A stretch of 64,000 nucleotides of DNA from Physella acuta (taxonomy: Eukaryota; Mollusca; Gastropoda; Physidae). Shown here in pieces: positions 49,354 to 61,784 of this stretch. The first letter of the stretch is position 1; each line of letters opens with the position of its first letter. The notes beneath the pieces are model-generated. The model saw nothing but the letters and a program-made list of their open reading frames with translations, made no database searches and was not told the origin of the DNA. The stretch lies in assembly GCF_028476545.1 (NCBI RefSeq), contig NW_026733182.1:183501-247500 (forward strand). Direction: 5' to 3'. The position numbers were made by a program, and so were the translations under genes.

Positions 49354-50526
49354 AATTTCAAGTGTCCACCCCCCCCCTAAGGTCCACGTTTGCTCTCAAA
49401 TTGTTCTTCACGTATTTCATTCTTGAAAATGTTTGTTCACCCAGGTATACCCAGGTATGTTGTTTCAACATTTGAAAGGTACTTTGATGCAAAAGGTTTA
49501 ATATTAGGAAAGTCTTCCTTGTGCAAAAACGTATGAAAACCCATACGCCCTTCTTTGAACGTGTCTCTACAGAAGTAATTTTCTTGCAATTCAATGACCT
49601 CCAGCTGCAGTTCATCTTTGCAACTGGCCACATTTGCTTCAAATGGGCTTTGAAACAATCTCAATTCTTCTGCCTTTGAATCCAAGTCAGAAAACAGCTA
49701 CTGAAACTGCAGCTGGAGGTCTTTGGTGATCTCGCATGTAAATGACGTGGGGAACTCAGTTGTTGCTTCAGCCGTAAAAACCTTGCACTGCTGAAAGTGA
49801 GTCAAGTTTTTAGCCTGTACTTGTTCCAAAACCATGACAAGTTTGTATCTAAAGGCCTTTGGGTGGGTGTATAGATCAGAAAATAGATTTCCCTCTCTTG
49901 CCGTTATAGATTCAGAAAATTTAAATGCCTAGTTATGTTTGCAGCAGAGGCCAATTTCTATACCCACTCTTCATCAGACAATAATGGCTGTGACTTGCCT
50001 TTACTATCAGGAAGTCGCCTATTTCTTTTCCTTGGATACTCTGCTCAGAATTTTCTCGCAAAATTATCAATCTTATTGATTTGAAATATGGTATATCTTG
50101 CGATTTTGTGTTTTTCCCTGAACTATCTATGGTTAGATATGCTCTTAGGTAACAGTGCCGTACATACTATGTAGGGAAGCCAGCTCTTGTGTTATGCTCA
50201 TGTCTTCATCCACACCTCTAATGAACACAAGCAGTTGTGAGATGGAACAGCTGCCCAGCGACTCATCCATTGCAATTGAAAAATGGCGAATCTTGCTTGC
50301 ATTTTTCGCTATTTGAGTCGCAATGTTTTCACCAATGTCTGCAACACGTCAAGTAATTGTATTTGCACACAAAGCTACATTTTCAAATTGTTTAGAATTT
50401 TCTGTGCAAAACTCATCAGCCACCTCCAACAAAAATTTATTCAGTGGACAAAAAGATCGTCGCGGGCCGGATAAAATGACCTCGCGGCCCGCATCCGGCC
50501 CGAGGGCCGTAGTTTGGAGACCCCTG
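49140..50526 (-). mobile_element. hAT transposon with decayed transposase gene
   Basis: Ends CAGGGGTCTCCAAACTTTTC and, inverted, CAGGGGTCTCCAAACTACGG; flanked by GATTAAAAT/GATTAAAT. The minus strand carries transposase pieces of the GTF2IRD2/ZBED-like hAT group. Near 50340-50170 it reads ENIATQIAKNASKIRHFSIA then MDESLGSCSISQLLVFIRGV. Near 49680-49380 it reads RLFQSPFEANVASCKDELQL, then TYLGIPG, and in the next frame LGEQTFSRMKYVKNNLRANV, the C-terminal dimerisation motif. The middle is shortened and at least one frameshift separates the C-terminal pieces, so it is inactive. A CAGAGTTTCTTT-family MITE with (TA)n is inserted at about 49203-49376. Confidence 0.88.
49203..49376. mobile_element. 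hAT MITE nested in the hAT transposon
   Basis: The left end AGAGTTTCTTTAAGGCATCT, C runs, the TAAATATAATTTATA core swollen by (TA)n (49296-49351) and a C-rich right part follow the family pattern; the exact right end is worn. Transposase coding resumes right after it. Confidence 0.6.
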
Positions 50527-50909
50527 GATTAAATCACAGCAGCTTTTTGTAACAACTTACTGCGGATTAGTATTTCATTTTTTAACCGTTTGGTAATGTT
50601 TTATTTTAATAAGTAATAAAGGTCCCAGTTATGTAATACCTAAACTAATTTATTCCCTTAAATATTTTAACTAACACCACGGTTATTTATTTCTTTAGTT
50701 TGGTTGTTTTTTATTAATACGTTTTTCTTTACTTTTTTTGGCGACAACAAATTTCTTAAATGGTCGGTTCCTCAATCAGGACATAAAATGATAAATAAAA
50801 GGATTATGTTTTTTCATATACAATATACTCAAATTAGAAGAGCAGCCAAAGGTATCCAGTCGAAAGCTGTTGGAACTTAACACTAATAGAAAGAAAAGAA
50901 AAATGTATA
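50527..50909. other. Intergenic DNA, nothing recognised
   Basis: AT-rich stretch between the hAT element and the Helitron. It opens with the right target duplication of the hAT. Confidence 0.5.
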
Positions 50910-52012
50910 TCTATAATATAACCTGCCAGGCACGTTGTAGTTTGTCAGTCCGTCCATCATCGATATAGAATCAGGAAATATAAAAGTAAATACCACATAC
51001 CGCAATTTTACTTGCATCGCATGGTCTTATTTTAGGTAATGGTGTAGGGTCTATTTATGTAACGACTTAAATTTTTTGATAGTCGGGAAAGTTTTTACTC
51101 TTTTACAAGCGTCAACAAAAGATTGTGAAAAAAAAATTTAAATACACGTACATTACTAAAACATATTAGTGTAACGGGTCAATGTGAAATAATATTTTCA
51201 ATTAGATTCCTAGAAAAAATGGATACATTTTAAGTTACAGAAGTTTCAAATACAACTAGATGCTTACAATGTTTAATAATTTTCCTAGGGGAGGTAATTT
51301 AAAACAGAAATTCAACACACTCTAAATTTTGAAACTAATATGTGAGCATATTACGCGGATGTTCAGGAGAGCATTTATGTTGAAATACAAGGCCGTTTGC
51401 TTGATAATGCCATTTGACAAAGCATTTGAGATCGTGTTTTAGTACTATTTGTATTTTTGTTTGTTTGTGTTTTATTTTATGTTTACAATTATGTTTGCGT
51501 TTGTTTTTGTGTTTTATTTTGTGTAAGCAATTGTGTTTGCGTTTATGTTTATGTTTGTGTTTGCGTGTTGCTTTAATTTTGCGTCTGCTTTAAGGTTAGC
51601 GTTTGCGTTTGTGTTAGTGGTTTCCTTTGTGTTAGTGTGTTTGTGTTTGCGTTGTGCTTGTGTTATTGTTAGTGTGTTTTGTTTGTATTTGAGTTTGTGT
51701 TTGAGTTTGTGTTTGTGATCGATTTGAGTTTGAGTTTGTGTTTGAGTTTCTGTTTGTGTTTGTTCTTGTGTATGTGTCTGCGTTCGTGTTTGTGTGTTGC
51801 GCTTGTGATAGTGATTGCATTTGCGTTCTCTTTTCTGTTTGTGCTTGCGTTTACGTTTGCGTTTGTCATTGCTTATGTTTATGTGTTGCGTGTTGCGTTT
51901 GTGGTTGCGTTCCTTTTATGTTCTTCTTTTGTTTTTGTTTGGATTTGTTCTGTTCCTTAGTTGGTACATTAAAAAAAAAGATACGCCGTGAGAAACACGG
52001 GCATGCAGCTAG
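50910..52012 (+). mobile_element. Non-autonomous Helitron, CTAG-ended hexamer family
   Basis: Starts A|TCTATAATATAACCTG and ends GCATGCAGCTAG|T. The hairpin CCGTGAGAAACACGG (5-bp stem) sits nine bases before the terminal CTAG, the textbook Helitron 3' structure. About 51440-51955 is a degenerate GTTTGTGTTTGC hexamer tract, which gives the hydrophobic open frames there. No Rep/helicase. Confidence 0.85.
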
Positions 52013-52132
<120 letters not shown>

Positions 52133-52153
52133 CCTACATTTTTATATTCGCAG

Positions 52154-52516
52154 GTACAAGTGAAACCCGTGACAGTATGATGAAAAAGTATGATGAAAGT
52201 ATGATGAAAGACGACATTGTAAAGCAGGAGCTAGAACTTGACATACCTGAAGTTTTGGTTAAAAAGACTAAGTAATAGGCTGCTAGAGAGAGGCACGCAG
52301 TTTGAAAGCGCTGGAGCGTTGACCAAGGCTATAATGCAGGATAACAACCCTCCTCTCAGACCAAAGACACCTATGATCAGCAAGCTTCGGAAGGAGATTA
52401 TCACGTCGAGAGAACAGCGCCAATGTAAAATCTGCAGTAGCTGCGGTTTTAATCTTAATATTTGTCCCATCTGTCGGTCCGATATTACTGGGAAACTTAT
52501 CACTTACCTTTCCTAA
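52154..52516 (+). pseudogene. Decayed UBA/RING exon, paralogue of 28089-28505
   Basis: An acceptor (TTTTTATATTCGCAG) is kept. The UBA part DDIVKQELELDIPEVLVKKT matches the functional exon, then the frame shifts, and the next frame gives RLLERGTQFESAGALTKAIM through CKICSSCGFNLNICPICRSD and GKLITYLS then TAA. Between the first two and the next RING cysteines about 17 residues are gone, including the third zinc Cys and the His, so the RING cannot fold normally. An ATGATGAAAAAGTATGATG-type 13-bp duplication sits near the 5' end. The terminal TYLS and stop show the usual IAP C-terminus. No CARD exon follows. Confidence 0.85.
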
Positions 52517-53430
52517 AGCGTTCAAACAAAACTATCGCATCTCTATGGAATTACTAAACTTGTGTTAAGGAATAATAATTATTTTTCAAGTTTAAAAACG
52601 TATACATTTTAATTAAAAATATTCTTGAGAAAAATTGCTTTAAGGGTGATACCTTTTACATTTTTAAATCAGCTGTTAAAGTGTTATGTTCACAACCAGC
52701 AATTTCTTGAATGGGCGAAAAAGTTTAAACGGCGAACGTCGTTGACTGTGGTTAACTTCATATGTGCGGAGTTGAGGCTAGTTAGATTGTGGCAACATCT
52801 TATCCAAGCGAGAAAACTTTAACAAGTGCTGTCTTGCAGATTGTTCCCTAGTTGAAATCTGAGTCAACAAGCCACATGTCGCATTACATGTTAAACCGCA
52901 ATACTTATTGTGTTGCGGTAAATCACCTCCAATATTACAGTTTATGACAAAGAAAAAAAAAATGAACGTAAAACTAAGCAAACCCTGACATAGGCATGAC
53001 CATAAAACTAAGAAATGAGATCTATTGATTTACGAAAATAAGGCTTCGATTGTATATTTGAGGTAGATACTTGATCGATTTTTCACAAAATGTTTTTTTT
53101 TTTAAATAAATTAAATTAGATATTTAAAATGATTGCTTTTTAGATATCTGTTCAATTCAGAATTTATTCACATGTATACATTTGTTATCTGAAGCATAAT
53201 CAATTAGAAATATAAAATTGTTTTGCTTTCAAATTTTTTAACTTAAAAAAATATATGTAAGAAAATAGACAAATAATTTACTTCTTTAAAATGGTATGTT
53301 TGTTTGCTTTTTTACTTTTTAAAGACGAATCCTTATTTACATTTATAATCAATTATTGACTATAATAAACAGAATTGTATTTTTATTTTAAAAGCAATGA
53401 TGCAAGTATGTATTTGCTAGATCGATCATC
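52517..53430. other. Flank of the RING pseudogene
   Basis: Frames of 65-67 residues (52625-52981) have no domain. The sequence is AT-rich and I matched nothing. Confidence 0.5.
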
Positions 53431-54072
53431 CTAATATATAAAAGGCCATGTGCGCTCTTCTCTCTCTCTCTCTCTCTGTCTGTCCGCAAAAAAATTTCGC
53501 CTGACATCACGTCAGAAACTGCAGCGATATATGAAGAACTTTATACGGACTTTTGTTGAAAATAATATGTTAGATGTTTTAAATGTATAACCACAATTTT
53601 ATTTAAAGAAGAAAAATAAAAAAAATAAAGGCGTATTCGAATGTAGAGAAACAGTATTATTTATGCAACCGGAAAAGTGTTTAAACTTGGGACAAGAACG
53701 CATTTAACAATGACGTCGCTTATTGTTTCATTAAAAAGAGAGCACGAAACTGATGACGTCATCTTCCGAGTTTAGAATAAAAAGAAATTAACTATTTCCT
53801 TCAAATATGATTTAGAGCTATGTACGCTATGAAATGTATACAATACGATTTTCTCGGCCTAAACTTAAAAAAATTATTTTATCTATTTGGATTTTAGATC
53901 TAGAGATTCTAGATCTAGATCTAGATGATCTAGATCTACTGAAAAACTAGACTTACACAGATGTAGACCCTACCTAGATCTAGAATCTATTCAAATAATA
54001 CATTTCTATACTAAAGTATTTCAGGCCTTAATTACTTTATTGAAATCTTTGTTTATCTATGCAATTTGCTAA
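53431..54072. other. Possible Helitron 5' end, (CT)n, and intergenic DNA
   Basis: ATCCTAATATATAAAAGGCC at 53429-53448 resembles Helitron starts of this window (TC/TA-rich then AAAG) and is followed by (TC)n at 53458-53477. No matching CTAG end was assigned. Near 53890-53985 an AGATCTAGA-rich patch forms a short simple repeat. Confidence 0.4.
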
Positions 54073-54378
54073 TCTCTATAATATATAAAGCAAAGTTGTC
54101 GGGTGCCCGATATGGCACTTCCCGGCGCCGCAGGCGCTTCAAATTTGGCAGGATCTTGCCTTGGGTTGGCCGAAAAGCCTACGATGGGGAGGGGGGGGGG
54201 GGTCAAAACTGACCTCGACTGACCGGCGCCTTATATGAGCTATAATTCGAACAAAAATGTCCACGTAGGAGCCTCTTCATAACTCCTGAGGTCGTAGACC
54301 GACCCTCGGGCGAATTAATTAAGCATTCAAATTCTCAATGTTTTCGAAAGCCTAAGCGAAGCTGGGCAGCATGCCTAG
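54073..54378 (+). mobile_element. Short Helitron-like element, 306 bp
   Basis: Starts A|TCTCTATAATATATAAAG and ends GGGCAGCATGCCTAG|T. GGGCAGCATGCC can form a small hairpin directly at the end. The interior is GC-rich for this window (CACTTCCCGGCGCCGCAGGC) with a G run at 54189-54202. No coding. Confidence 0.7.
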
Positions 54379-54689
54379 TGGTCCTATAACAGCCGTTACA
54401 ACCTCGGCCTGTTAGGCATTTTACTGGTTCAAACTTTAAATCATTTCATAGAGTTGGCTACCTTCTCTCATTCACATACGTTTGTCCCGTATTGATTTTG
54501 TCCTACACTTTAATGTGTAACTGGTATTATACAGCTATTTAAAAATGGGAAGTATGTCTGTCTTACGTTTGAAAAAATACAAGTCACGCGACACTGAATT
54601 TCACAAAAACGAGAAGATCAATTCGTTTTTTTGTTACTGATGTTGTTACTATTTTTCAAGACAGAAAAACATAGTTGAGATGTAAATAA
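54379..54689. other. Intergenic DNA, nothing recognised
   Basis: No gene or repeat match within the window. Confidence 0.5.
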
Positions 54690-55450
54690 ACCGGGAGTGA
54701 TCTCCCCTAAACGTTCTCGAATATTCTTATATAAAACAAGAGGGGATGGGAACTCGGGCTATAGACATGATTTTTAATCCATTTTAAATACTTAAAGTTT
54801 TAAAAATAGAATAAAATCTCGTAGACAAAAGAACTGCACACCAAGTGAACGCCAAATAAAAAGTGCATAATAGTGCGCAATATTATTAGTACTTTAAAAA
54901 TTTACATTAGTTTTTTGAGAAATCGGAAGTAGCGTAAATTACTACTTCCGGTCAACGGAAATTACTCAAAATTTAACAGAAGGTAGAGAATTACATCTTT
55001 GACTTACATGTGAAATTTCATTTATCTATCTGAAATACTACTCACGTTATAGGCTTTTGAAAAATTCAAAGTAGAAAAAATACCACTTTCGGTTATCGGC
55101 AATCGCTCAAAAGTTGGTACGGATCTACGATTTTGATAAAATACTTATATATAAAATTTCATCAACCTAGCTGTAACGGTACTCAAGTTATCGTGTTTAC
55201 ACACTGACAGACAGAAACACAGAATACGGACAGAATTGCAAAGCCCAGTTTTCCAGACCGGATTACACATAAAACCTCTTAATTTTGATAAATCTGGATT
55301 GATAATTTTTGCCCGATTAAAATAAGTCCTCTATACTCCGGATGTGATGAAGGACTGAGGATTAAAACGGTGAAAACTGTCAAAATTTCATGTTATTTTT
55401 GTGCACGCTTACAATACTTTCTCTATACTTCGTATATACGAGAAAGTAAA
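54690..55450 (+). repeat. Hairpin-tailed dispersed repeat, copy 2
   Basis: Colinear with 18030-18640: GAGTGATCTCCCCTAAACG, TATAGACATGATTTTTAATC, ATTACTACTTCCGGTCAACG, TCAACCTAGCTGTAACGGTA, then a tail CTTACAATACTTTCTCTATA + CTTCGTATATACGAGAAAGT, a clear 3' hairpin. Confidence 0.75.
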
Positions 55451-55564
55451 AATGCCATAATACAAAATATTTCACTTAATGTTATCAGTATGTGGAGCTT
55501 TGGCCACAGGTGTCTAGACCACGGCAGTAATTTGGCCATAGGGGATTTGACAATACATATCTTG

Positions 55565-56235
55565 ACCGCGTTTATTAACCCGTCATTTCTGGGAATGTAT
55601 GAATGAATGTATGAATGTGTGTCCGCAGCTTTAAGTCGTATCTCCTCCTCAACGAAGCAATATCGATGACTAGTTTAAAAAACAATTATGTTAAACAGGT
55701 TACGAGGATGAACATAGGCCATAAAAATTCCGGGTTTCTTTCATGGATTTCCCGGAAAAGCCAAAAAACCTCGAAAAAATGCCGTTTGTTGCCTATATCT
55801 CGGCAACCAGACGACTTAGCGACTTGAAACATGTACCAATCGATTTCTGCCATAATTTAGAACAATATTGCTGAAGAAAGTTTTCAAAAATATCCTTTCG
55901 TTCGGTCACAAAAATTTTTTTGAATTAATTAAAATTTGGACCGAATTAGTAGGCATGTTTATCCAACCACACCACACGCGTCATCACGTTCAATAGCTGC
56001 GCCATCACGTTCAATGGCTGCGTCATCACGTTCAGTAGCTAGGCGCGCAATGGTTTTTAGTCATGTAACTCTATTGTAAATAAAACATGTAAAATACTGA
56101 AATTTTTTTTTAATAAAAAACGTTTTAATAACTAACCAATGGTTTTACTAACCCTGCTCTTGATTTACGCTACGACAGAGCTATTTTTAGATAACATAAG
56201 GAAATTGCGCTAAAATTGTCACTAGAATTTTTTTT
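55565..56235 (+). mobile_element. MITE with GCGCAATTTCC ends, copy 2, carrying an inserted repeat
   Basis: Colinear with 45838-46312 up to about 55915, then interrupted by the 21-bp-unit repeat (55918-56138), then resumes at GACAGAGCTATTTTTAGATA and ends AAGGAAATTGCGCTAAAA. Confidence 0.7.
55918..56138 (-). repeat. Dispersed repeat with 21-bp units, copy 2 (inverted, nested)
   Basis: The reverse complement of 16856-17041, with three CATCACGTTCA(A/G)T(A/G)GCTGCG units where the other copy has two. Confidence 0.8.
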
Positions 56236-57479
56236 TTCACAGAGGGTGTTTGTTTTGCGTGTAATTATAAATCTGCTATTTAGTTAACCATACAGGCATA
56301 ACGTATTTGACAAATGTACTTCTTTATCATGGTATACATGCGTTTTATTTTCATGTAGTTCTATATTATTTATTTATTACACTTTTTGAATATCGCATTA
56401 GATCTCCAATGTTTTATCATTAATTTACTTTTTTAGAGCATGCACATTTCTATTAGTCAAAATCAAAAGGAATATTTTCATATAAAATTGTATTAAATCC
56501 ATCATTCCTTTAAATTACAACCAATTTTATTGTGATTGTTATGAAAGCTACATGAGGACAAACCACCTTTGGTCTAAACGTCTATGGTCAAAGCCCCTAT
56601 GGTCAAAGCACCTACATTCATCTTAACTGACGAATAATGTACTCAGTTTGCAGTTTTCAACTTTGTTAAACAGAAATAAAAAAAAATAATTAAAAATTAA
56701 AGCGATACTTTTAAATGCATTTCTTGTGTTTGCAAGTGTATTTATTATTCAATAAGATGTTTTTCGCTGATTTACATTGGTTTACCTTTAGTATTCTTGT
56801 GTCACCTCCATGCGGACGGTTTATTCTATCATTACATTATTTCAAGGTTTTATTCATGTATTGCCTTTGTATTAGCGTTGCTAAACCATTTTCGTCAAAA
56901 GTTTCCTTACAACTGAACAGTGGAGCACAGTTAACGAGGCTAAGATGGCGTGACGTAATTCCACAATCACAGTGTCAACATGTGTACAAATTCCATGACA
57001 AAATAAAGAACAAAACTAAATTAAAATAATTAACAATTATCGAATTATGATAAATGTACTGAATTCTAAAAAAAAACACAAAACAAAGCAACAACATTTG
57101 GCTCGACAAAAATAAAAATAAATTAGAAAGGGGATTGTGAGCATCTTGAATATATTAAAAACTAACTGCGTCGTTATTTTCCCTGAGCTGAAAGAAGAAG
57201 AATTTGCATTCACATGAGACTCATTCTCTGCTTCCAGTGATGTTGCCAGCATTTTCGATAAATTACAAAATACTTTTTAAATGAAAAACTGTTCTCACAA
57301 TTTTGTTGTAATATGCACCATTCATACCCAAACGTAAATTTGATTGCCATTTGAGTTTTAGTTCATTTTGTTTACATATCTTTGCGAGAACACATTTTCA
57401 ACACTTCTCTAATTAAAAACAAATCAAAACCATAAATTAAATGTTGAGAAAGACATGAGGTTGGTGTTTTCAAAATTAC
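56236..57479. other. Intergenic DNA, nothing recognised
   Basis: A short repeat of GTCTATGGTCAAAGC-type phrases (56570-56610) occurs. The frames at 56715-57029 and 57037-57252 have no domain, so I call no gene. Confidence 0.45.
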
Positions 57480-59490
57480 ACGCCTCTATGTACCCATCGC
57501 AGATGGATGGACACAAGGACGTCCTGAAGTCTTACATCTCCGAATTCGACACTTTCTATAGTAAAAACTATGATTTCAGTGTACAAATTGAAGTAAATCA
57601 TGCAATATTGCTATTCGAAGGTGTTCGAATTTAAATTTAATTCAACATCGTTACTTTTAAATTGTAAAAATTGTAAGATTATATTCTATTCGTTCAACTT
57701 TACTTTTTTAAGACTACCTAAAATAAACTTACAATAAAGCACTAATATCGATTGGATTATTTTTATTCTATTACAACATAAGTGAGTGTTACGTGTGGAT
57801 TGCATTTTCGTATCGTTCAATCCCACTTTGTGATTTAAGCTCTTATAGTGTTAGCCGCGCCCTTTTGGTAGTCTCTAGACCGTGTTTATATAACTGCCTA
57901 ATATCATTTAATATACTATGTCTTTTTGATAGCGTCTCTCTCATTGCCTAAAATCGTTTAATTCGCTTGACTTGCTTCTGATAATGTTTATTACATCAAT
58001 ATTGATTTTCTTCTATACATGCACCTGACGTCAGTAGAACACAATGTACGACAGCACAGTGCTATGTACTGGGATAAGGGAACAACGTCCCCTGTGTTAA
58101 AACGTAAAAACGCGACGGTGCATTTCTAGACAACAAAAAGCTAGAGATTAAGTCATACTGTATATTCAGATCGATCAAGTCAAAACAGATTTGTAAGATT
58201 TTCACACGAGAAATAACCGTTGGGTTATGAATTATGAATTCCAAAATGTTCACTTCTTTAGACAACAAAATGTTCTTTCTTAAACATGTTCTAATTTTTT
58301 TTCATGAATATTATACTACAATGGAAAAAAAAACTGTATCCGTCATTGTGTATATGTTGATGTACATTTGTGTGTGTGTATGTCGGCTATATATAACATG
58401 TATGCGTAAGTGTGGGTTTTCTTTAGAAATGTATGCATGTACGTGCATTTGCAACTGGACGTTAACGCACGTGGACGAGGACTTAAAAGAGATGTGATTA
58501 AAATAGGCTGGAGTCTAGAAAAACGTCACAGAGCTCTACATTTGTTAGCTTGTACTCATTTAGAGCCTTCCCACACTACCTGGTACAGATTGGAAATTGT
58601 TTCAAATTGATTTTGTTCTACACATGAACCTGAAGTCATTATAACACGCTGTAGGACAGCACAGAGCTACATAAAGAAACAGTGAAATATTTCCCCTGTG
58701 TTAAAATACAAGTCACGTGATGTTAACATTTCTAGAGAATATACTAGAGATTATATACTGCTGTATAACGCTCGACCTCGTAAACAACTATTTAAAAGAG
58801 AGACAATAGTTGGTTTCAGAGCCTTAAGCTCTAAAGTATTCACTAACATATAAACTTCTAATTAAGATTTAACGAAAGGGTTTTCTCAAATGTTTTTTAA
58901 AACTAAAAGTGTCGTGGTTTGCAAAACAAAAAGTGAGTGTTGGGGCTGTCTAAGAAATATTGCATGTTATAAGTCAATTCAAATGTTATGTTAAATAGGA
59001 TCGCGTGTTGTTTAAAAAAAAACATAACATGAATTTCTGCTTGACAATCCAGTAGAGTTGGATTGGAGCAATGTATGGTCTATGACAACACAACACGCCA
59101 ACCAATCTCTTTGTACTTGTGAAACAGGAGCTTTCTGCATGCTTGAGTGATTTATCAGGTCTAATAGAGTCAATGTGCTGCCTGTGTTATAAAACATTGA
59201 ATCACCTTGGACTGTTTTTAAATCTCTTGAAGGTTGTTTCAAGGTGGAATTGACGAAGTTGTTATTTGCGATATGCGTGTAGTCAAAACAACACTCGTAT
59301 TTATTTATTAAACAAAACTTGTCTACTGCTCTATTGTCAAATATTCTAGATGCTGTTAAAAATAAGGTATGTTCCTATAATTAAGTAGTTAATTAGTAAT
59401 TTATAATATATAGACATTTAATACTTTAGAAATGCCTTTCCAAACACATGTAGTCCTATATGATGTAGAGTTAAACTTCCCTTGATGACA
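57480..59490 (+). repeat. Paralogous block, copy C
   Basis: Matches the right half of copies A and B: TACCCATCG..., GATCGATCAAGTCAAAACAG, GTTATGAATTATGAATT, GGAGTCTAGAAAAACGTCAC, TGACAACACAACAC, ending near CCTTTCCAAACACATGTAG. Subunit markers at about 58028 and 58630 are only 600 bp apart because the intervening segment is shorter than in A. Most diverged of the three; no transposons inserted. Confidence 0.75.
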
Positions 59491-60157
59491 TAAGGAATGT
59501 TTATTTAGAGCGGTTATATTTACATGTATATATATTAGTTAAATGGTTCTTCCACGCATAACAAGCAGTCCGTTTCTGTTTTCTATAAGGAAAAACGCAC
59601 AATGTCTTTTCCTGCCTTTCTTTTCACGTTTTCTCAATTTTGAATTTTTACTCAAAATTCAACATTCAAATCGCTAAGGCTTTGCATCCCTTTGTCGTAC
59701 AAGACTGAAACATTCCACATGCATTCAGCAATATACCGGCTACAAAACAACGTTTGTACATCAAGTTTTCTACAAAACTGTAGGAAATATTGCTATTTAT
59801 GTTGCACCTCCCCTTAATTTTTTTTACATAAATGTACGTACAAATGTGTACCAAAAATTGAATAAGAGTTATCGCAATGAATAAAGTTAGAAATGTATAG
59901 TTTGGATTGAGAAATCTATGTCTTTCATCAGCTTTTAAAAATTTCTTATGGGAACAAAGTTATAGAGGTTTGAAAAGATGTTAGTTTTCACACCTTTTTA
60001 TGGTTTCCGTGGCAACCAGTACTGTTAGTGGCGACTATATATTATTTTTGCCTATAGGCTAACATATTTACATATGAATATATTAAACACCCTGAATTAT
60101 GATAGGTAAACAAAAATTCTATTCGTGGTGTCTATCCTTATTAGTTGGGGGGGGGGG
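59491..60157. other. Intergenic DNA before the ankyrin pseudogene
   Basis: No gene. The 62-residue minus-strand frame has no domain. A G run at 60146-60157 touches the start of the pseudogene homology. Confidence 0.5.
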
Positions 60158-60631
60158 AGTGACGTTAAAGCTGTAGATAAAGATAGAAAGAATGCATCAA
60201 TGTACGCTTGTGACTGTTTAGCCTAAGATTGTTAAATTGTTAAATGTTAATGTTTTTACTACACTTATTAAAATTGTCGAATGGAAGGCTAAAAATATGA
60301 AACCAAAGACATCAATTGCAATAATTATATTAGTGTTTAAGCTCAAATTGTAATTGTCAATGAAAAAAGTTGCTGAACTTTTGATAAAATCTGTAGCTGC
60401 TATTAATGATGTCGATACATATGGAGGGAGTGCTTTGATGTACGCTGTCAATAGTGGAGCTTAGCAAACAGTTGAGCTTTTAGTGGAATATGGATGTGAT
60501 GCTCTATCCTTGAATAAAGAAGAACACAATGCAATAGCTAAAACGTCAAACTACGGTTATAAAGATACGAGAAAAATGGCCCGTTGAGGAAGGATACAAC
60601 GGGCTCTAGGCTGATAGTGCTGTCTCTTTTC

Positions 60632-61290
60632 TCTAAACTAAAACCACCCCCCCCCCCCACACACACACACACCCCCCCACCCCCCATCCCCCCAAAAAAA
60701 CATGTCTACCGTCCCATTCAACGAAATATAATTATATACTTTTTCCAGTGTCCGCCCCCTCCCCGAAAATTCTACCCCCGCCACCGTAAATTTCAAGTAC
60801 CCCCACCCCTCTCCGGGGAGGAAAAAGTCTAAACTAAAACCACCCCACCCCCCACACACACACCACCCCCCCCCCACACACACCACCACCCCCCCACCCC
60901 CACCCCCCCCATCCCCCCCAAAAAAACATGTCTACCGTCCCATTCAACGAAATATAATTATATCCTTTTTCCAGTGTCCGCCCCCTCCCCGAAAATTCTA
61001 CCCCCGCCATCGAAAATTTCAAGTACCCCCACCCCTCTCCGGGGAGGAAAAAGTCTAAACTAAAACCACCCCACCCCCCCCACACACACACCCCCCCACC
61101 CCCCCCCCCCCCCAACCCACACACACCACCCCCCCAACCCCCCACCCCCCACCCCCCTAAAAAAACATGTCTACCGTCCCATTCAACGAAATATAATTAT
61201 ATACTTTTTCCAGTGTCCGCCCCCTCCCCGAAAATTCTACCCCCGCCCCCGAAAATTTCAAGTACCCCCCACCCCTCTCCGGGGAGGAAA
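60632..61290. repeat. C-rich tandem array, three units of 226-239 bp
   Basis: Each unit has a variable CCCACACACA block, then ACATGTCTACCGTCCCATTC, AACGAAATATAATTATA, CAGTGTCCGCCCCCTCCCCG, CCGGGGAGGAAAAAGTCT. CATGTCTACC starts at 60701, 60927 and 61166. The units outside the C runs are almost identical, so amplification is recent. The unit is a swollen relative of the CAGTGTTTCTTT MITE interior. Gly-rich minus-strand frames here are artefacts. Confidence 0.88.
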
Positions 61291-61681
61291 AAGTCTGAAA
61301 AAAACACTGGTGTCGCGCTTAGCCACTACTCGAAGAATTGCATTAAAGAAATTGCAAGAAAACCAATTTTTAGATAAGACACATTAATTAGGCGGTAATT
61401 TTATCGATGAAGAAATTTCTTTTGAGTTGGGGAGGGGGGGGGGGCTTCGCCCCTACCCGAAGAATTGTATGAAAGAAACTCTTCACGCAAACCACTTAGA
61501 TTAGACAAAATTGACTTTTTATTCAATGTTTACTCGAGAATCAATGACGTCATATTACTGTGTGCACTCTCCGGCTTGAGATTATTTTCTACTATATGAC
61601 GTCATATTTCGCCAGCCGCTTTACTGTGAGAGTTTTTAAATTCCTTGTGTTTTTTCTAGAGCGTTCTTGTCAGACAGATAC

Positions 61682-61720
<39 letters not shown>

Positions 61721-61741
61721 CATAGACAGACAGCGAAACTA
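61288..61741 (-). mobile_element. ATAGTTTCGCTG element, copy 2
   Basis: The inverted match of 47845-48320 over its full length, with a (GATA)n tract at 61683-61720 and a G run at 61432-61443. Confidence 0.75.
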
Positions 61742-61784
61742 TTATAAAGATATGGTTGAGTTTTTGAGACCCCTGTTTTTTCGG

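Larger units (their letters stand above)
60568..61741 (-). mobile_element. Composite insertion in the ankyrin pseudogene
   Basis: TTATAAAGATA flanks it on both sides (60557-60567 and 61742-61752), longer than expected by chance. From right to left it consists of the ATAGTTTCGCTG element (61741-61288), the C-rich tandem array, and about 60 bp ending CCATTTTTCTCG on the minus strand. It is younger than the ankyrin duplication. Confidence 0.7.
60158..61784 (+). pseudogene. Ankyrin-repeat pseudogene, second copy, split by an insertion
   Basis: 60158-60567 and 61742-61784 together match the 3' part of the ankyrin exon at 22480-23526 (AAAATTGTCGAATGGAAGGC, GATACATATGGAGGGAGTGC, GTTGAGCTTTTAGTGGAATA). 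Several stops and frame changes interrupt it, including TAG in the repeat after the linker and shifts in the linker itself. It keeps Gly (GGA) at the codon that is TGA in the other copy, and it keeps the splice donor TTTTTTCG|GTAAGTACTGA (61784). The highly repeated N-terminal half is absent. Homology continues downstream to about 62085. Confidence 0.85.

Noticed and set aside
60638-61145. Gly/Trp-rich minus-strand frames
   Set aside because: Translation of the C-rich tandem array; composition only.
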